Source: Pontimonas sp. (GTDB taxonomy: Bacteria > Actinomycetota > Actinomycetes > Actinomycetales > Microbacteriaceae). From it: 55,735 nt of DNA. This document shows positions 1 through 8,659 of the stretch, piece after piece. Within the stretch, counting starts at the first letter, position 1. Each line of letters opens with the position of its first letter. The notes below the pieces were generated by a model, which saw nothing but the letters and a program-made list of their open reading frames with translations, was not told the DNA's origin and did not search any database. The stretch lies in assembly GCA_028096805.1 (NCBI GenBank), contig JAOHDU010000004.1:1-55735 (forward strand), given 5' to 3'. The position numbers and the translations under genes are program-made.

Positions 1-2144
1 TCGCAGAGACCGCCATCGCCCGCAGAAGAGCCATCCACTATTCCTCCGCCACCTCCAGCGGCGAAACATGCAGAAGCCCCCTTGATATCCGAAGTAACCC
101 CGGCACCTCCTTCCCCACCGGCGTTGGTGTCTGGCGTCTCACCGGCAGCGGAAAAGCCCCCTCCTCCACCACCAGGCCACCCGCTAAGAACGGGCACTGC
201 GGTTCCGTTTCGCCCCTTACCACCGTCGTTTCCTTGACCTGTCGATGACCCAATCACAGAGTTATCGCTTGAAACTCCCCCCGCCGAACCACCGCCAGAA
301 GCCCCCGCGCGCCCATTTCGCTTTTCGTTGTCAAGCCCTTCAGCACCTCCACCTCCACCTCCGCCTTCAGCTGTCAAGGCACCGAAGACACTCTCACCTC
401 CGTCGCCTCCGGCGTCATCGCTACGACCTTCACCCCCAGCACCAATAGTCGTGGCGAACTCGGAACGAGCGCTGACCGCGTAGGAATCAGATGTCAGCAC
501 CCCACCGGCACCACCCCCACCACCAGCCCTAGAACCACCTGCACCGCCACCGCCCACAACTAGGTACTTGATCTCCGTAACTGTCTCCGGCACAAACCAC
601 GATCCAGAGCTGCCCGTGTGCCCTCTTACCTCGACGACACAATCAGACCCAATCTCGGTCGTCACAATCGAAAGGTTTTGGGCGTTTTGATCACACGTGT
701 TACCGGAACCCACACCATCGAAAACTCGCAGGGTCACACTTGCCGTAGCCTCCGCGTAAATACCAGCCGCAGAAGTAGCAGTCACCACACAATCCCCCGT
801 ACCGGAGAGCGAAACAGTGGGAAGGCCGCTGTCAGGGATTGAACAGTTGGATGAACTCTCCGAATACGTGATCGCTGCTCCACCGATGGCGGATGCGGCG
901 GTGTCAAAGGTCAACGATGTGATGGACCCGCCGTCCCAATCCACGAAAGTGTTCGTCGGCGCCCAGGTGATGGTCTGGCTTGCCCTCGGTGTCACCGCGC
1001 TGCCGTGGGTAGCCGCGAGGCCGCTGCCGTTTGCGGTCACTGCTCGAACGCGCGGCGTATAGGCCGTACCGTTGGTCAGGCCGGAAATGGTCTTTGTCCC
1101 GTCGGTTGCCGACGCGAAACTAGTCCATGTTGAACCGTCAAATGAAAACTCGTAGTCCGTTACCGCCGCACCTCCAGTGTGGGCCGGGGTGGAAAAGCTC
1201 ACGTCAAGCTCGTTGTCCCCCGCGGTTACGGATGAAATAGTGGGAGCAGCGGCGATTAAGCTGTACCTGACTACAACTAAACCAACCGCGCCGGACCCAA
1301 AACCCGAGCCCGCATCTCCGCCGCCAGCGCCTGCTAACAAGCCGTTCTTTGCCGAATCGACGGCGCCGGGGTCGGTAGTGCCCGACTGGTCATTGTCTCG
1401 CCCCGGGCCACCCGATCCATAGCGAACCGCGACCCCAGTGATTGAGGACAAGAGGCCCGTACCGCCACTTAGCGTTCCTCCAACACCTCCCGCGCCACCG
1501 CCTCCACCGGCGCCGCAATCGCCGCTTCCACAGTCAGCACCGTTGGCGGTCCCGGTGCCACCGGAATTGCTCGCCGAAGGGCCCGCGCTCGATGGGCTCC
1601 CGCTGCTACCTCCTACTTTTGAGTTCCACCCTGCAGCGTCTCCGCCAGTAGCGTTGGCCCCCCCGAGAGTCGACGAGTCCCCGTCATTTCCTGCATTGGT
1701 TGCGTCACAAGTCCCACTGGCGCTCCCGCTGCCGCCTGCTCCGACGCTCACGGACACCGATCCCGACACCGAAGTTGTTCCCGTTGCTACGCCGCCCCCG
1801 CCGCCTCCGCCGCCCCAATAGACGCCGCATCTACCGCGGCTACCGCTGGCTCCACCGCCAACAACCAGGTACTGAATTGCGCTAACGCCAGACGGGACAG
1901 TCCACGTTGTCGAACCCGACGCGGTGAATTCCAGAAGACAGTAGTCCTGGCCGTCCACAGTCAAAACTCGCACGTCGACTCCGGAGGCGTTGCTGACCGT
2001 TTGGATACACAACGAGCCGCCTGATTCCGAGACCGTCGCCGCAAAACCGGGAGCCACCGATGCCGCTACGGGCATTAGTGATGGGACAAGCGCCAGTACC
2101 GTCACCAGAAGGCTTCCAAGCCAGATTTTGAGTGGGTTTTTCAC
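1..2144 (-). CDS. Secreted glycine-rich, Fn3-containing adhesin-like surface protein (3' end outside the window)
   Basis: The minus strand stays open from a GTG at 2144 to the window edge, giving about 714 residues with no stop. The N-terminus is a typical signal peptide (MKNPLKIWLGSLLVTVLAL, then a small-residue cleavage zone near residues 28-36). Two glycine-rich domains follow at roughly residues 60-285 and 500-714. Each opens with a Trp/Val-Pro beta-strand and a YLVVGGG motif and then runs into long GGGG tracts. Between them are a fibronectin type III domain (about 296-385, ending in VTPRAS) and a bacterial Ig-like domain (about 388-475). This composition is usual for actinobacterial cell-surface proteins; a role in adhesion is inferred. 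The ribosome binding site (GAGAGG) sits only two bases from the GTG, which is tight. A C-terminal anchor cannot be seen because the gene leaves the window. Confidence 0.8.
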   Translation of the reverse strand, partial: MKNPLKIWLGSLLVTVLALVPSLMPVAASVAPGFAATVSESGGSLCIQTVSNASGVDVRVLTVDGQDYCLLEFTASGSTTWTVPSGVSAIQYLVVGGGASGSRGRCGVYWGGGGGGGGVATGTTSVSGSVSVSVGAGGSGSASGTCDATNAGNDGDSSTLGGANATGGDAAGWNSKVGGSSGSPSSAGPSASNSGGTGTANGADCGSGDCGAGGGGGAGGVGGTLSGGTGLLSSITGVAVRYGSGGPGRDNDQSGTTDPGAVDSAKNGLLAGAGGGDAGSGFGSGAVGLVVVRYSLIAAAPTISSVTAGDNELDVSFSTPAHTGGAAVTDYEFSFDGSTWTSFASATDGTKTISGLTNGTAYTPRVRAVTANGSGLAATHGSAVTPRASQTITWAPTNTFVDWDGGSITSLTFDTAASAIGGAAITYSESSSNCSIPDSGLPTVSLSGTGDCVVTATSAAGIYAEATASVTLRVFDGVGSGNTCDQNAQNLSIVTTEIGSDCVVEVRGHTGSSGSWFVPETVTEIKYLVVGGGGAGGSRAGGGGGAGGVLTSDSYAVSARSEFATTIGAGGEGRSDDAGGDGGESVFGALTAEGGGGGGGAEGLDNEKRNGRAGASGGGSAGGVSSDNSVIGSSTGQGNDGGKGRNGTAVPVLSGWPGGGGGGFSAAGETPDTNAGGEGGAGVTSDIKGASACFAAGGGGGIVDGSSAGDGGLC

Positions 2145-2295
2145 AGCCTCTCTAGTCTAATCTCGACGCCCCGGGGACAACCTCGCAACCGGTACCGTGG
2201 AAGACAGCGGTCGCGACGCGTGCAAAACTGCGAACGAGGCTGACTCAAAATTTCTCGTCGTTCGCGACTGCTGCCAATCCAACCGGGGCTTCCGA

Positions 2296-2533
2296 CTACC
2301 GAACCTGCCCCGTCCGGGAACGCGAGAACAGGATGACTACCGCGGCGAGGAGGAAAACCCCAACAACCCACCAGCACCCTCCACGGTCAACAACACCGGC
2401 TCCTGAACCACCAGACCCAAATTCGACGCCTTGATAAACCCATCATCCGCAACGCCCCTAGACTCAACGTGGACGCAAGGTGCCCACCGAAAGGGTGTGT
2501 CAGTGAAGACCCCACAGCGCCGGACGAAAGCTC
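2296..2533 (-). pseudogene. Possible remnant of a second surface protein: C-terminal membrane anchor with a frameshift
   Basis: The 389-base gap between the divergent genes at 2144 and 2534 is not empty on the minus strand. A startless open frame enters near 2533 and reads sensibly, including the stretch NLGLVVQEPVLLTVEG. A shift of frame near 2370 then gives WWVVGVFLLAAVVILFSRSR followed by a stop at 2296. Linker, hydrophobic helix and basic tail is how actinobacterial surface proteins end. This suggests the 3' end of a decayed paralogue lying just upstream of the glycine-rich gene. There is no start codon and the frames must be joined by hand, so this is an inference. The promoters for both flanking genes must also lie in this gap, but I see no convincing -10/-35 pair. 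Confidence 0.3.
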
Positions 2534-3232
2534 ATGACTGAGCCGCGGTGGCAAGCATTCGCGCGCCAACTGGAAGACTCCCGGTTGGGCACAACAACGG
2601 CGGAGAAAATCTGCCATGTCGCGGCAACTCTCGTGGGCGGAAGGGAAGCCTCGATCTCCCTTTTTGTTGACAATGCCTATCTAGCGCTCGCGGAATCGGG
2701 CCCACTGGCCCTCCTGCTGGATGAAACCCAGTTCCAACTTGGCGACGGTCCGGTCTTTGCCGCCCAAAGCTCTGCCGTACCGCTGGTTGTCGACGATATT
2801 TCGGGGACCGATGCCCGGGCGGAGTTTCCCGCGTTTGGTCCGATCGCCGAGAGCCGCAACGTGGGATCGATTGCTGCTTTCCCCATCGGTGTGGGTACCG
2901 CACGACTCGGGACACTCAACGTCTATCGCGAATTGGCAGGGCCACTGAGCGCGGAGGAATACGCCAACGGCCTCATCGCCGCCTCTTTTGCGCTCAGTGA
3001 AGCAATCGATTACCAGGCGGGAGTCGCGAAGCTGTTTAGCTCCGGTGAACTCCCCCAACGTTTTGAATCCAGCCACCTGCAGATCGCTGCGGGAATGGTC
3101 GCTGAAGCACTGGAGTGCTCGATTCTTGAGAGCTTGGTGCGCATTAGGGCCCGGGCTTTTGCCGACTCGGTGCCCGTTCTCGAGATTGCCAAGGCGATTG
3201 AAGAGCGAAAACTTGTCCTCGACTCGCAGTAG
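2534..3232 (+). CDS. GAF-ANTAR regulatory protein (first of a tandem pair)
   Basis: This 232-residue protein has a GAF-type sensor domain (about residues 20-160) and a C-terminal three-helix ANTAR domain (about 172-228, containing LQIAAGMVAEAL and a following helix that ends VLEIAKAIEERK). ANTAR proteins bind paired hexaloop hairpins in mRNA and act as antiterminators or translation regulators; GAF domains bind small ligands or respond to redox state. The ligand is unknown. No histidine kinase or receiver domain is attached or adjacent, so control would be through the GAF domain. It is followed after 14 bases by a paralogue of the same architecture, so the two are probably co-transcribed. The start is an ATG with a weak GAAAG upstream. 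Confidence 0.8.
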   Translation: MTEPRWQAFARQLEDSRLGTTTAEKICHVAATLVGGREASISLFVDNAYLALAESGPLALLLDETQFQLGDGPVFAAQSSAVPLVVDDISGTDARAEFPAFGPIAESRNVGSIAAFPIGVGTARLGTLNVYRELAGPLSAEEYANGLIAASFALSEAIDYQAGVAKLFSSGELPQRFESSHLQIAAGMVAEALECSILESLVRIRARAFADSVPVLEIAKAIEERKLVLDSQ

Positions 3233-3246
3233 CAGAAAGGAAAACC

Positions 3247-3981
3247 ATGACCATACCCGCACTTGAGGAAGCAGAGGCGGTACGCCTTGCGTCCACGCTG
3301 ATTGAAATCACGTCCTCGGTAACCCACGGTGCTGAAACCATCGACATCTTCACGGATCTCGCTCAGCGGTGCGTGGAACTTCTTCCCGTTGCCGCAGCGG
3401 GAATACTGTTGCGCGATGCTTCGGGCAGGCTCCAAGTGATCGGCGCATCAAGCCCCTCGGCCCACCTATTGGACCTGTTCCAGGTGCAAAACGACGAAGG
3501 ACCGTGCTTAGAGTGCTCGAACACCGGTGAGCCAGTGTCCGACGAAGACTTGAGCGCCGATGGCCCGTGGCCGGGGTTCTCCGAGCAAGCCCGAGTCAAT
3601 GGTTTCGCCTCGACGTATGCCCTGCCACTGCGGTCCAGAGACCTCACCGTGGGGGCGTTGAATCTGTTCGCGAAAGGGCGGCTGAGCGAAGGTCAGCTGG
3701 TGATTGCCCAGGCACTCGCCGACTCCGCAACGCTCACGCTTATGCAGGTGGATCCCGCGGCCGATTTGCACATCGTGATCCAGCGCATTCACGTGGCCGT
3801 GGAATCTCGCAACACGATTGAGCAAGCGCAGGGCATGATTGCCCAACGATTCTCGCTCGAGGTTGAGGAGGCCTACCTGCGCCTACGGGAGGTTTCCCAC
3901 GAGACCCAGATGAGCCTGTACCAGGTGGCACGAGCCGTCGTCACCCGAGATCCCGGCTTCCCCGTGTCGACGCTGCTCTAA
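3247..3981 (+). CDS. GAF-ANTAR regulatory protein (second of a tandem pair)
   Basis: This 244-residue protein has a GAF domain (about residues 20-165), a short coiled segment, and an ANTAR domain (about 178-236) with the clear signature IEQAQGMIAQRFSLEVEEAY. Compared with its upstream neighbour, its ANTAR domain is closer to the family consensus. The start is well supported by AAAGGAAAACC just before the ATG. Two GAF-ANTAR proteins in one operon could form heterodimers or answer different signals; this is inference. The next gene, a membrane glycosyltransferase, starts 12 bases downstream and is probably in the same transcript, which makes cell-surface polysaccharide a plausible target pathway. 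Confidence 0.85.
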   Translation: MTIPALEEAEAVRLASTLIEITSSVTHGAETIDIFTDLAQRCVELLPVAAAGILLRDASGRLQVIGASSPSAHLLDLFQVQNDEGPCLECSNTGEPVSDEDLSADGPWPGFSEQARVNGFASTYALPLRSRDLTVGALNLFAKGRLSEGQLVIAQALADSATLTLMQVDPAADLHIVIQRIHVAVESRNTIEQAQGMIAQRFSLEVEEAYLRLREVSHETQMSLYQVARAVVTRDPGFPVSTLL

Positions 3982-3993
3982 GGCAAGCCTCTG

Positions 3994-5595
3994 GTGGACG
4001 AGCAAACTCCCCCGGTCCCCGCGCAGGGGCAGCAGTCTGCTGCGCCCTCAACAGCAACGCGCGTCAGGGAATTTTTCTCGCCCGGCGCCGAGATATTGAC
4101 ACCCGACTACGTCACGCGACCCGAGGCGCGCTTTCTCCGCAGCGGGATTCCGTTCCCGTTTGTCATCGTGGCGATTCCCAGCTACAACGAAGAGCAATCG
4201 CTTCAGCGGACCATCCGCTCGCTGCGCGAGCAAACCCGGACACCGGATGAAATCGTGGTCATTGCCGACAACTGCACCGATAGCACGGTCGACATTGCCC
4301 GCAGCGAAGGTGTCTCCGTGTGGGAAACCCAGGACAACAGGGACGGTAAGGCGGGAGCCCTTAACCAGTTCTTTTCGGCATTCCTGGGCCTCCTTGATGA
4401 TGACGATGTCGTCCTTGTGATGGATGCTGACACCACCTTGACGGACCAGTTCATCGAGGCAACGACGGAAACACTGTTTTCCCCGTCTGCGAAAGAAATC
4501 GCCGGGGTGGGAGGCATTTTTCTCGCCGATGACGAGGACGACTGGAACCTGGTGCGCCAACTTCAGAGCAACGAGTACATCCGCTACCAACGCCGCCTCT
4601 CGCGCCGCCACGGGAGGGCGTTGGTGCTGACGGGAACCGGGACACTGTTTCGGGCAAAAACTCTTCGCCGGGTGCAGCAAGCGCGCCGGTCTGGGGAAAT
4701 TCCCGATTTGGCTGAGGCGGGAGGCGTCTATGACCTTTCTGCACTCACCGAAGACAACGAATTGACGCTGTCGCTGAAGGAACTGGGTTTCCGGGTGGTT
4801 TCCCCCAAGGCGTGCACCGTAAAAACAGCGATGATGCCCACCTGGTCAAGCCTGCATAAACAGCGACGCCGGTGGCAGCGCGGCGCGCTGGAAAATTTGA
4901 TTGCGCACGGGATCAATCGCAACACAGCCCCGTACGCGTTGCGTCAAGTCATGACGTATATCGGGGTGTTTTTTCTCCCTTTCTATCTCCACACGCTGAT
5001 CGTGGCCCTCGTCACGGACTCCGATCTCAACTTTTTTGAGCCCTTGTGGGTCGCGGTGGCCGTCCTCTACGTGGCGGAACAAACTTTTTCGGTCCGCAAG
5101 GGCGGTTTCCGAGCGATAGCGGTGAGCTTGTTGGTGATTCCCGAATTTTTCCTCTACGTCTTCCTCGATGTTGTGTATGTGGTGACCTTTTTTGGTTCGC
5201 TCTTTGCCACCGATGAAGCCTGGGGTCGAATGCGCCACCTTCGAGCCGACACCTACAACACCGGGGGCAAGGTGTATGCCGATAGCCCGATCACATCACG
5301 GCCCTACAGCGCTCATGCTCGCCATCGATCCCATGGAAAACACTCGTACCCGGCGCGCAGTTGGCGCTCCCCGAAACGCCTGGCCACCTCCCTCCACGGA
5401 ACTCACTATGCACGCCAGGCTCCCGCGCTTCGGCTGGTCGAAGTCATCCTTTTGATCGTCATTGTTTCGGGAACAATGGCAGCGATCGTTCTGCCCTTTG
5501 TGAGCCTTACTCTCGCCTGGAACCTGATTGCCATCTATGTCCTCCTTGGTGCGCTCGCCACCCTGGGGCGTCTGGTGCCGGTGCGAACCTTCTAG
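3994..5595 (+). CDS. Membrane-bound family 2 glycosyltransferase (BcsA/NodC-like)
   Basis: This is a 533-residue processive-type GT-A glycosyltransferase. Visible motifs are the nucleotide-sugar binding start AIPSYNEEQS (about 60-69), the metal-binding DAD (144-146), the acceptor-site TED (252-254) and QRRRW (290-294). The last is the Q/RxxRW motif of cellulose-, chitin- and hyaluronan-type synthases. Membrane segments lie at about 320-342, 350-362, 375-403 and two near the C-terminus (478-530), after a basic His/Arg-rich cytoplasmic stretch. The catalytic domain should face the cytoplasm and export a polysaccharide or lipid-linked sugar; the product is unknown. It starts with GTG 12 bases after the second GAF-ANTAR gene, so these three genes look like one operon. 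Confidence 0.85.
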   Translation: MDEQTPPVPAQGQQSAAPSTATRVREFFSPGAEILTPDYVTRPEARFLRSGIPFPFVIVAIPSYNEEQSLQRTIRSLREQTRTPDEIVVIADNCTDSTVDIARSEGVSVWETQDNRDGKAGALNQFFSAFLGLLDDDDVVLVMDADTTLTDQFIEATTETLFSPSAKEIAGVGGIFLADDEDDWNLVRQLQSNEYIRYQRRLSRRHGRALVLTGTGTLFRAKTLRRVQQARRSGEIPDLAEAGGVYDLSALTEDNELTLSLKELGFRVVSPKACTVKTAMMPTWSSLHKQRRRWQRGALENLIAHGINRNTAPYALRQVMTYIGVFFLPFYLHTLIVALVTDSDLNFFEPLWVAVAVLYVAEQTFSVRKGGFRAIAVSLLVIPEFFLYVFLDVVYVVTFFGSLFATDEAWGRMRHLRADTYNTGGKVYADSPITSRPYSAHARHRSHGKHSYPARSWRSPKRLATSLHGTHYARQAPALRLVEVILLIVIVSGTMAAIVLPFVSLTLAWNLIAIYVLLGALATLGRLVPVRTF

Positions 5596-5730
5596 AGACC
5601 CTCGTGCGCTACCCGCGCGTTTCCCTGCCGGTCGTGAGGACCCCATGCGAATCGCGCCGAATGTGGCGGCCACGATGAGATGTCGCACGTCGAAGGACCC
5701 AATGCCCTCTGGGCATGAGAGCCTTGGACC

Positions 5731-6093
5731 GTGCAGTCAGCAAACTTCTACGGTGTTTCCACCACAGGGATTTTTTGCCGATTCGGATGCCCCTCGAGGC
5801 AGCCCCGGCCAGAAAATGTCGTGTACTTCTCCGGAGTTGATGACGCCCTTCGCGGAGGATTTAGGCCGTGCAAACGATGCCGACCCGATCACGAGCGCTC
5901 CCCCGTGGCCGCATTCTCTGATTTCGTCTGCACTCAGTTGCTCGCGCTCCAACGAGCCCGCCCCGCTGGTTCTATCCAGTACTTCGCCGACCAGTTGTCG
6001 CTCTCTAAACGTCAACTGGAGCGAATCGTGCTCCAGGCGACCCATCAGTCGCCTCGGGCTTTTCTTAGCAGCTCACCGAGTGGGCGCCCGTGA
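5731..6093 (+). CDS. Truncated Ada-type regulator (Ada zinc domain plus half an AraC HTH)
   Basis: This 120-residue frame starts directly in the Ada metal-binding domain (FYGVSTTGIFCRFGC ... GFRPCKRC). It has all four zinc cysteines (C16, C20, C47, C50). In Ada, this domain repairs methylphosphotriesters by methyl transfer to a zinc cysteine. An AraC-type helix-turn-helix begins at about 80 but stops after its first half (SPRAFL). Another frame continues with AAHRVGAR, which matches the expected next residues, so a frameshift near 6064 probably cut the domain. The usual 15 N-terminal residues before the zinc domain are also missing in this frame. The stop overlaps the next gene's start (GTGA). 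It is either a degraded gene or a shortened protein kept for translational coupling. Confidence 0.6.
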   Translation: MQSANFYGVSTTGIFCRFGCPSRQPRPENVVYFSGVDDALRGGFRPCKRCRPDHERSPVAAFSDFVCTQLLALQRARPAGSIQYFADQLSLSKRQLERIVLQATHQSPRAFLSSSPSGRP

Positions 6094-6983
6094 AAGGCGA
6101 CCTTCGGTGGCTGCCTGGCTTTATCGCGCTGGGTGTCGTGTGGGGCTCCTCTTTCCTCTTCATCGAACTTGCTCTGGAGAGCTTCACCCCCGCCGCCATT
6201 GTGTTTCTGCGAGGAGCGCTAGGAGCGCTCAGCCTGTTGGTGCTGTTGATCATCCGAAAGGAACGCTTGCCCGCCTGGAGTAAACACTGGTGGCACATCA
6301 CCGTGGTTGCGGCACTTTTGAACGCGGTCCCCGGTTTTCTTTTTGCCCTGGGGCAGCAATGGGTGCCAAGCTCCCTGGCCGGCATTGCCAATGCCACCAC
6401 CCCGATGATGACGGTCCTGGTTGTCGCGGTGGCTTTTCGTGACCAAAAGCCCTCGGCCAACCAATTCTTGGGAATCATCGTCGGCATTGGCGGGATTGTT
6501 TTGGTGACCGAAGTCATTGGTGCGTTCGAGGGTGCCACCGTTCTCGGTGTCGGGATTCTGCTGGCGGCGACGCTGTCCTATGGAATCGCCATGCCCTACG
6601 CCAAACGCCACGTGAGCACCCTGCCCTACAGCCCCTACGCTCTTGCGGCCGCTCAGGTGGGGGTGTCTGCGATCATCACCGCCCCGGGAGTGTTCCTCTC
6701 GGGCGCCGTGGCCCAACCACTGACGAGCTCAGCGGTATGGGGGATCCTAGGTCTCGGGGTACTGGGAACGGGGATTGCCTATGTGTGGAATTACCGAAAC
6801 ATCGAGCTCGTAGGAAGCGTTATCGCCTCCAGCGTTACCTACATCACCCCCGTCGTCGCGGTGATTCTCGGTGTTGTGCTGCTGCGAGAAAGCCTCAGCC
6901 CCGCGCAGCTCCTGGGCGGGGCTCTGGTGATTGTCTCGGCACTGCTGGTTCAAGAACGCTGGGTAGTTATCCGAAAAAAGTGA
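6090..6983 (+). CDS. EamA/DMT-family transporter
   Basis: This 297-residue integral membrane protein has ten predicted hydrophobic helices arranged as two EamA repeats (about residues 8-140 and 150-290). The repeat starts GVVWGSSFLFIELAL and a second-half GTGIAYVWNYRNIELVG segment are characteristic. Drug/metabolite transporters of this type usually export amino acids, nucleobases or other metabolites; the substrate cannot be read from sequence. It starts with GTG, sharing four bases with the stop of the truncated Ada-like gene, so it is translationally coupled to it. If that regulator is broken, control of this exporter may have been lost. Confidence 0.85.
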   Translation: MKGDLRWLPGFIALGVVWGSSFLFIELALESFTPAAIVFLRGALGALSLLVLLIIRKERLPAWSKHWWHITVVAALLNAVPGFLFALGQQWVPSSLAGIANATTPMMTVLVVAVAFRDQKPSANQFLGIIVGIGGIVLVTEVIGAFEGATVLGVGILLAATLSYGIAMPYAKRHVSTLPYSPYALAAAQVGVSAIITAPGVFLSGAVAQPLTSSAVWGILGLGVLGTGIAYVWNYRNIELVGSVIASSVTYITPVVAVILGVVLLRESLSPAQLLGGALVIVSALLVQERWVVIRKK

Positions 6984-7054
6984 CGGGCGTTTCCCCTTCC
7001 CCCGACGGTGGGGCATTACCACCCATGTTCGAAAGGCTGGGTTAGCGTAGACGG

Positions 7055-8596
7055 ATGCTGCTTTCTCGTGTGCGCCCGGTCTTATCTCTCGTTGTCACGG
7101 CGATCCTCATCGCGGTCGGGCTGTCGCTCACAGCGTCGCCCGCTTATGCAGAAACAGCGGCAGACTGCGTCGCCGGCGAATTTTTCGATGGGTCCGCGTG
7201 TGTGGAAGCCCCAGCCGGCAGCTTCACCGACTCGGACCGTGCAACGGAGGCCACACTATGCCCCGAAGGACGGTATCAAGACCTGACAGGCCAGCAGTCG
7301 TGCAAGGTCGCCCCCGCGGGCTCGTATGTCAACACTGAGGGTGCCATCGCCGCCACCCTGTGCGCGCCCGGGACCTACCAGGGCAGCCCGGAAAGCACTA
7401 GTTGCCTGACAACGGCTGCCGGACACTACGCGGCAGAAGGCGCGACGGTCACCACCCAGTGCGCGATCGGAACCTACCAACCGGCGGCCGGCCAGGGTTC
7501 CTGCCTTGAGGCCCCGGCAGGACGATTTGTGGCGGGCACCGGCGCAACAGCCGCCACCCTGTGTGCTGTGGGCACTTTTCAAGCCAACACGGGCCAAGGC
7601 GCTTGCACACCTGCTCCAGCGGGCTCCATTGTGACGACAGAAGGCGCCATCGTCGCGACCCTGTGTGCCGTAGGCACGTACCAGCCAGACACGGCGCAAA
7701 CGAGCTGTCTGACCGCTCCGGCTGGCCGCTTTGCCGCCGAGGGCGCTGCCGCCGCCACGCCGTGTGCGGCGGGGACATACCAGCCAGAAGCCGGCAAAGG
7801 CTCCTGCATCGACGCTCCTGCGGGACGGTTTGTCGCCTCGAGCGGGGCTACGTCCTCCACGCTATGTGCTGCAGGAACCTATCAGCCCAGTGCCGGTCAG
7901 AGCTCCTGCATTGACGCCCCCGCCGGTTCGTTTGTCGCAACCACCGGTGCGCTCTCTGTCTCCCAGTGCAAGGCGGGCACTTACCAGAACGAAAAGGGCT
8001 CCAGCAGCTGTCGTGACGCGGGAGCGGGCTACTTTGTCGCTAAAGCCGGCGCTACTGCCCGGGTTGCGTGCCCAGCAGCGATTGGCACCACCGCCACCAG
8101 TTGTCCTGCAGCAACCGAGGGTGATGTAGCGGCAACCGATGTTGAAGAACTCGAGCCGGCTCCAGCGGACTCACCAGAACCTTTACAGGCCGAGAGTGAC
8201 GCCGCCAATCCACTGCAATGCCAACCAGGGACCTGGTCAGAAACGGGGCTCAGCACAGCGCCTGGCGGCTGCATTGAAGCGGAACCCGGTTACGCCGTGC
8301 TGTTGGCTGGCGCCACCCAGCAGACCGAGTGCGTCCCTGGCACCTTTACCCAGCAGGCTGGCGCCAGCTCCTGCCGGCCAGCACCAGAGGGAACTTTTGT
8401 TCCCTCCTCCGGTTCGTCGAAAGCTTATGTGTGCGAGGAAGCGGGAGGACTTGGGGCTAGCACCTGCCCCGGCTACGTGTCCCCGGCGATTATCACCGTG
8501 TGGGTAATTAGCGGTGTTCTGGTGCTCGGTGGTGCAGGAGCCGGCTTCTGGTGGTACCGACGCAAGATGGCTCCAGGCCCCCTGCGCGCTGACTAA
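7055..8596 (+). CDS. Secreted, membrane-anchored protein of Cys-rich GCC2/GCC3 (ephrin-receptor-like) repeats
   Basis: This 513-residue protein has a signal peptide (about 1-32, cleavage after SPAYA). It then has eight consecutive 33-34-residue units starting at Cys 69, each of the form C..GTYQ...GQ.SC..APAG.FV...GATAATL with two cysteines. After an acidic Pro/Ala/Glu linker (about 355-385) come further degenerate units, then a C-terminal membrane helix (about 478-498) with a WWYRRK stop-transfer tail. The unit resembles the ephrin-receptor-like GCC2/GCC3 domain better known from eukaryotic extracellular proteins. It should sit outside the cell, anchored in the membrane, with intra-repeat disulfides. 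Function is unknown; a ligand-binding or spacer stalk is plausible. The next operon downstream converges on it. Confidence 0.8.
   Translation: MLLSRVRPVLSLVVTAILIAVGLSLTASPAYAETAADCVAGEFFDGSACVEAPAGSFTDSDRATEATLCPEGRYQDLTGQQSCKVAPAGSYVNTEGAIAATLCAPGTYQGSPESTSCLTTAAGHYAAEGATVTTQCAIGTYQPAAGQGSCLEAPAGRFVAGTGATAATLCAVGTFQANTGQGACTPAPAGSIVTTEGAIVATLCAVGTYQPDTAQTSCLTAPAGRFAAEGAAAATPCAAGTYQPEAGKGSCIDAPAGRFVASSGATSSTLCAAGTYQPSAGQSSCIDAPAGSFVATTGALSVSQCKAGTYQNEKGSSSCRDAGAGYFVAKAGATARVACPAAIGTTATSCPAATEGDVAATDVEELEPAPADSPEPLQAESDAANPLQCQPGTWSETGLSTAPGGCIEAEPGYAVLLAGATQQTECVPGTFTQQAGASSCRPAPEGTFVPSSGSSKAYVCEEAGGLGASTCPGYVSPAIITVWVISGVLVLGGAGAGFWWYRRKMAPGPLRAD
7259..8068 (+). repeat. Eight tandem coding repeats of 99-102 bp (33-34 residues)
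   Basis: Cys residues that open each unit fall at protein positions 69, 103, 136, 170, 204, 237, 271, 305 and 339, so the period is 34 with two units of 33. Conserved positions are GTYQ, the second Cys 14 residues after the first, and APAG. The repeats are diverged at the DNA level, which argues against very recent expansion. Confidence 0.85.
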
Positions 8597-8659
8597 TCAG
8601 TGTTTGTCAGGTAGCAGACCCACAGCCTGAGATTCCGGGCGCGGTTTTTTGATTGTGCG

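Noticed and set aside
1438-1821. Proline-rich open frames on the plus strand across 245-1885
   Set aside because: They are the complement of the glycine-rich minus-strand gene; GGN codons read backwards give Pro and Arg. The minus-strand frame is continuous for over 2.1 kb with a signal peptide.
2141-2406. Two short frames (minus 2141-2377, plus 2197-2406) in the first intergenic gap
   Set aside because: No ribosome binding site, no domain and atypical composition. The only convincing protein signal in this gap is the surface-anchor remnant in other frames.
7259-8068. Regular 102-bp periodicity, considered as a CRISPR array or DNA satellite
   Set aside because: The period is a whole number of codons, units are diverged in third positions, and there are no unique spacers. 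It is a protein repeat.
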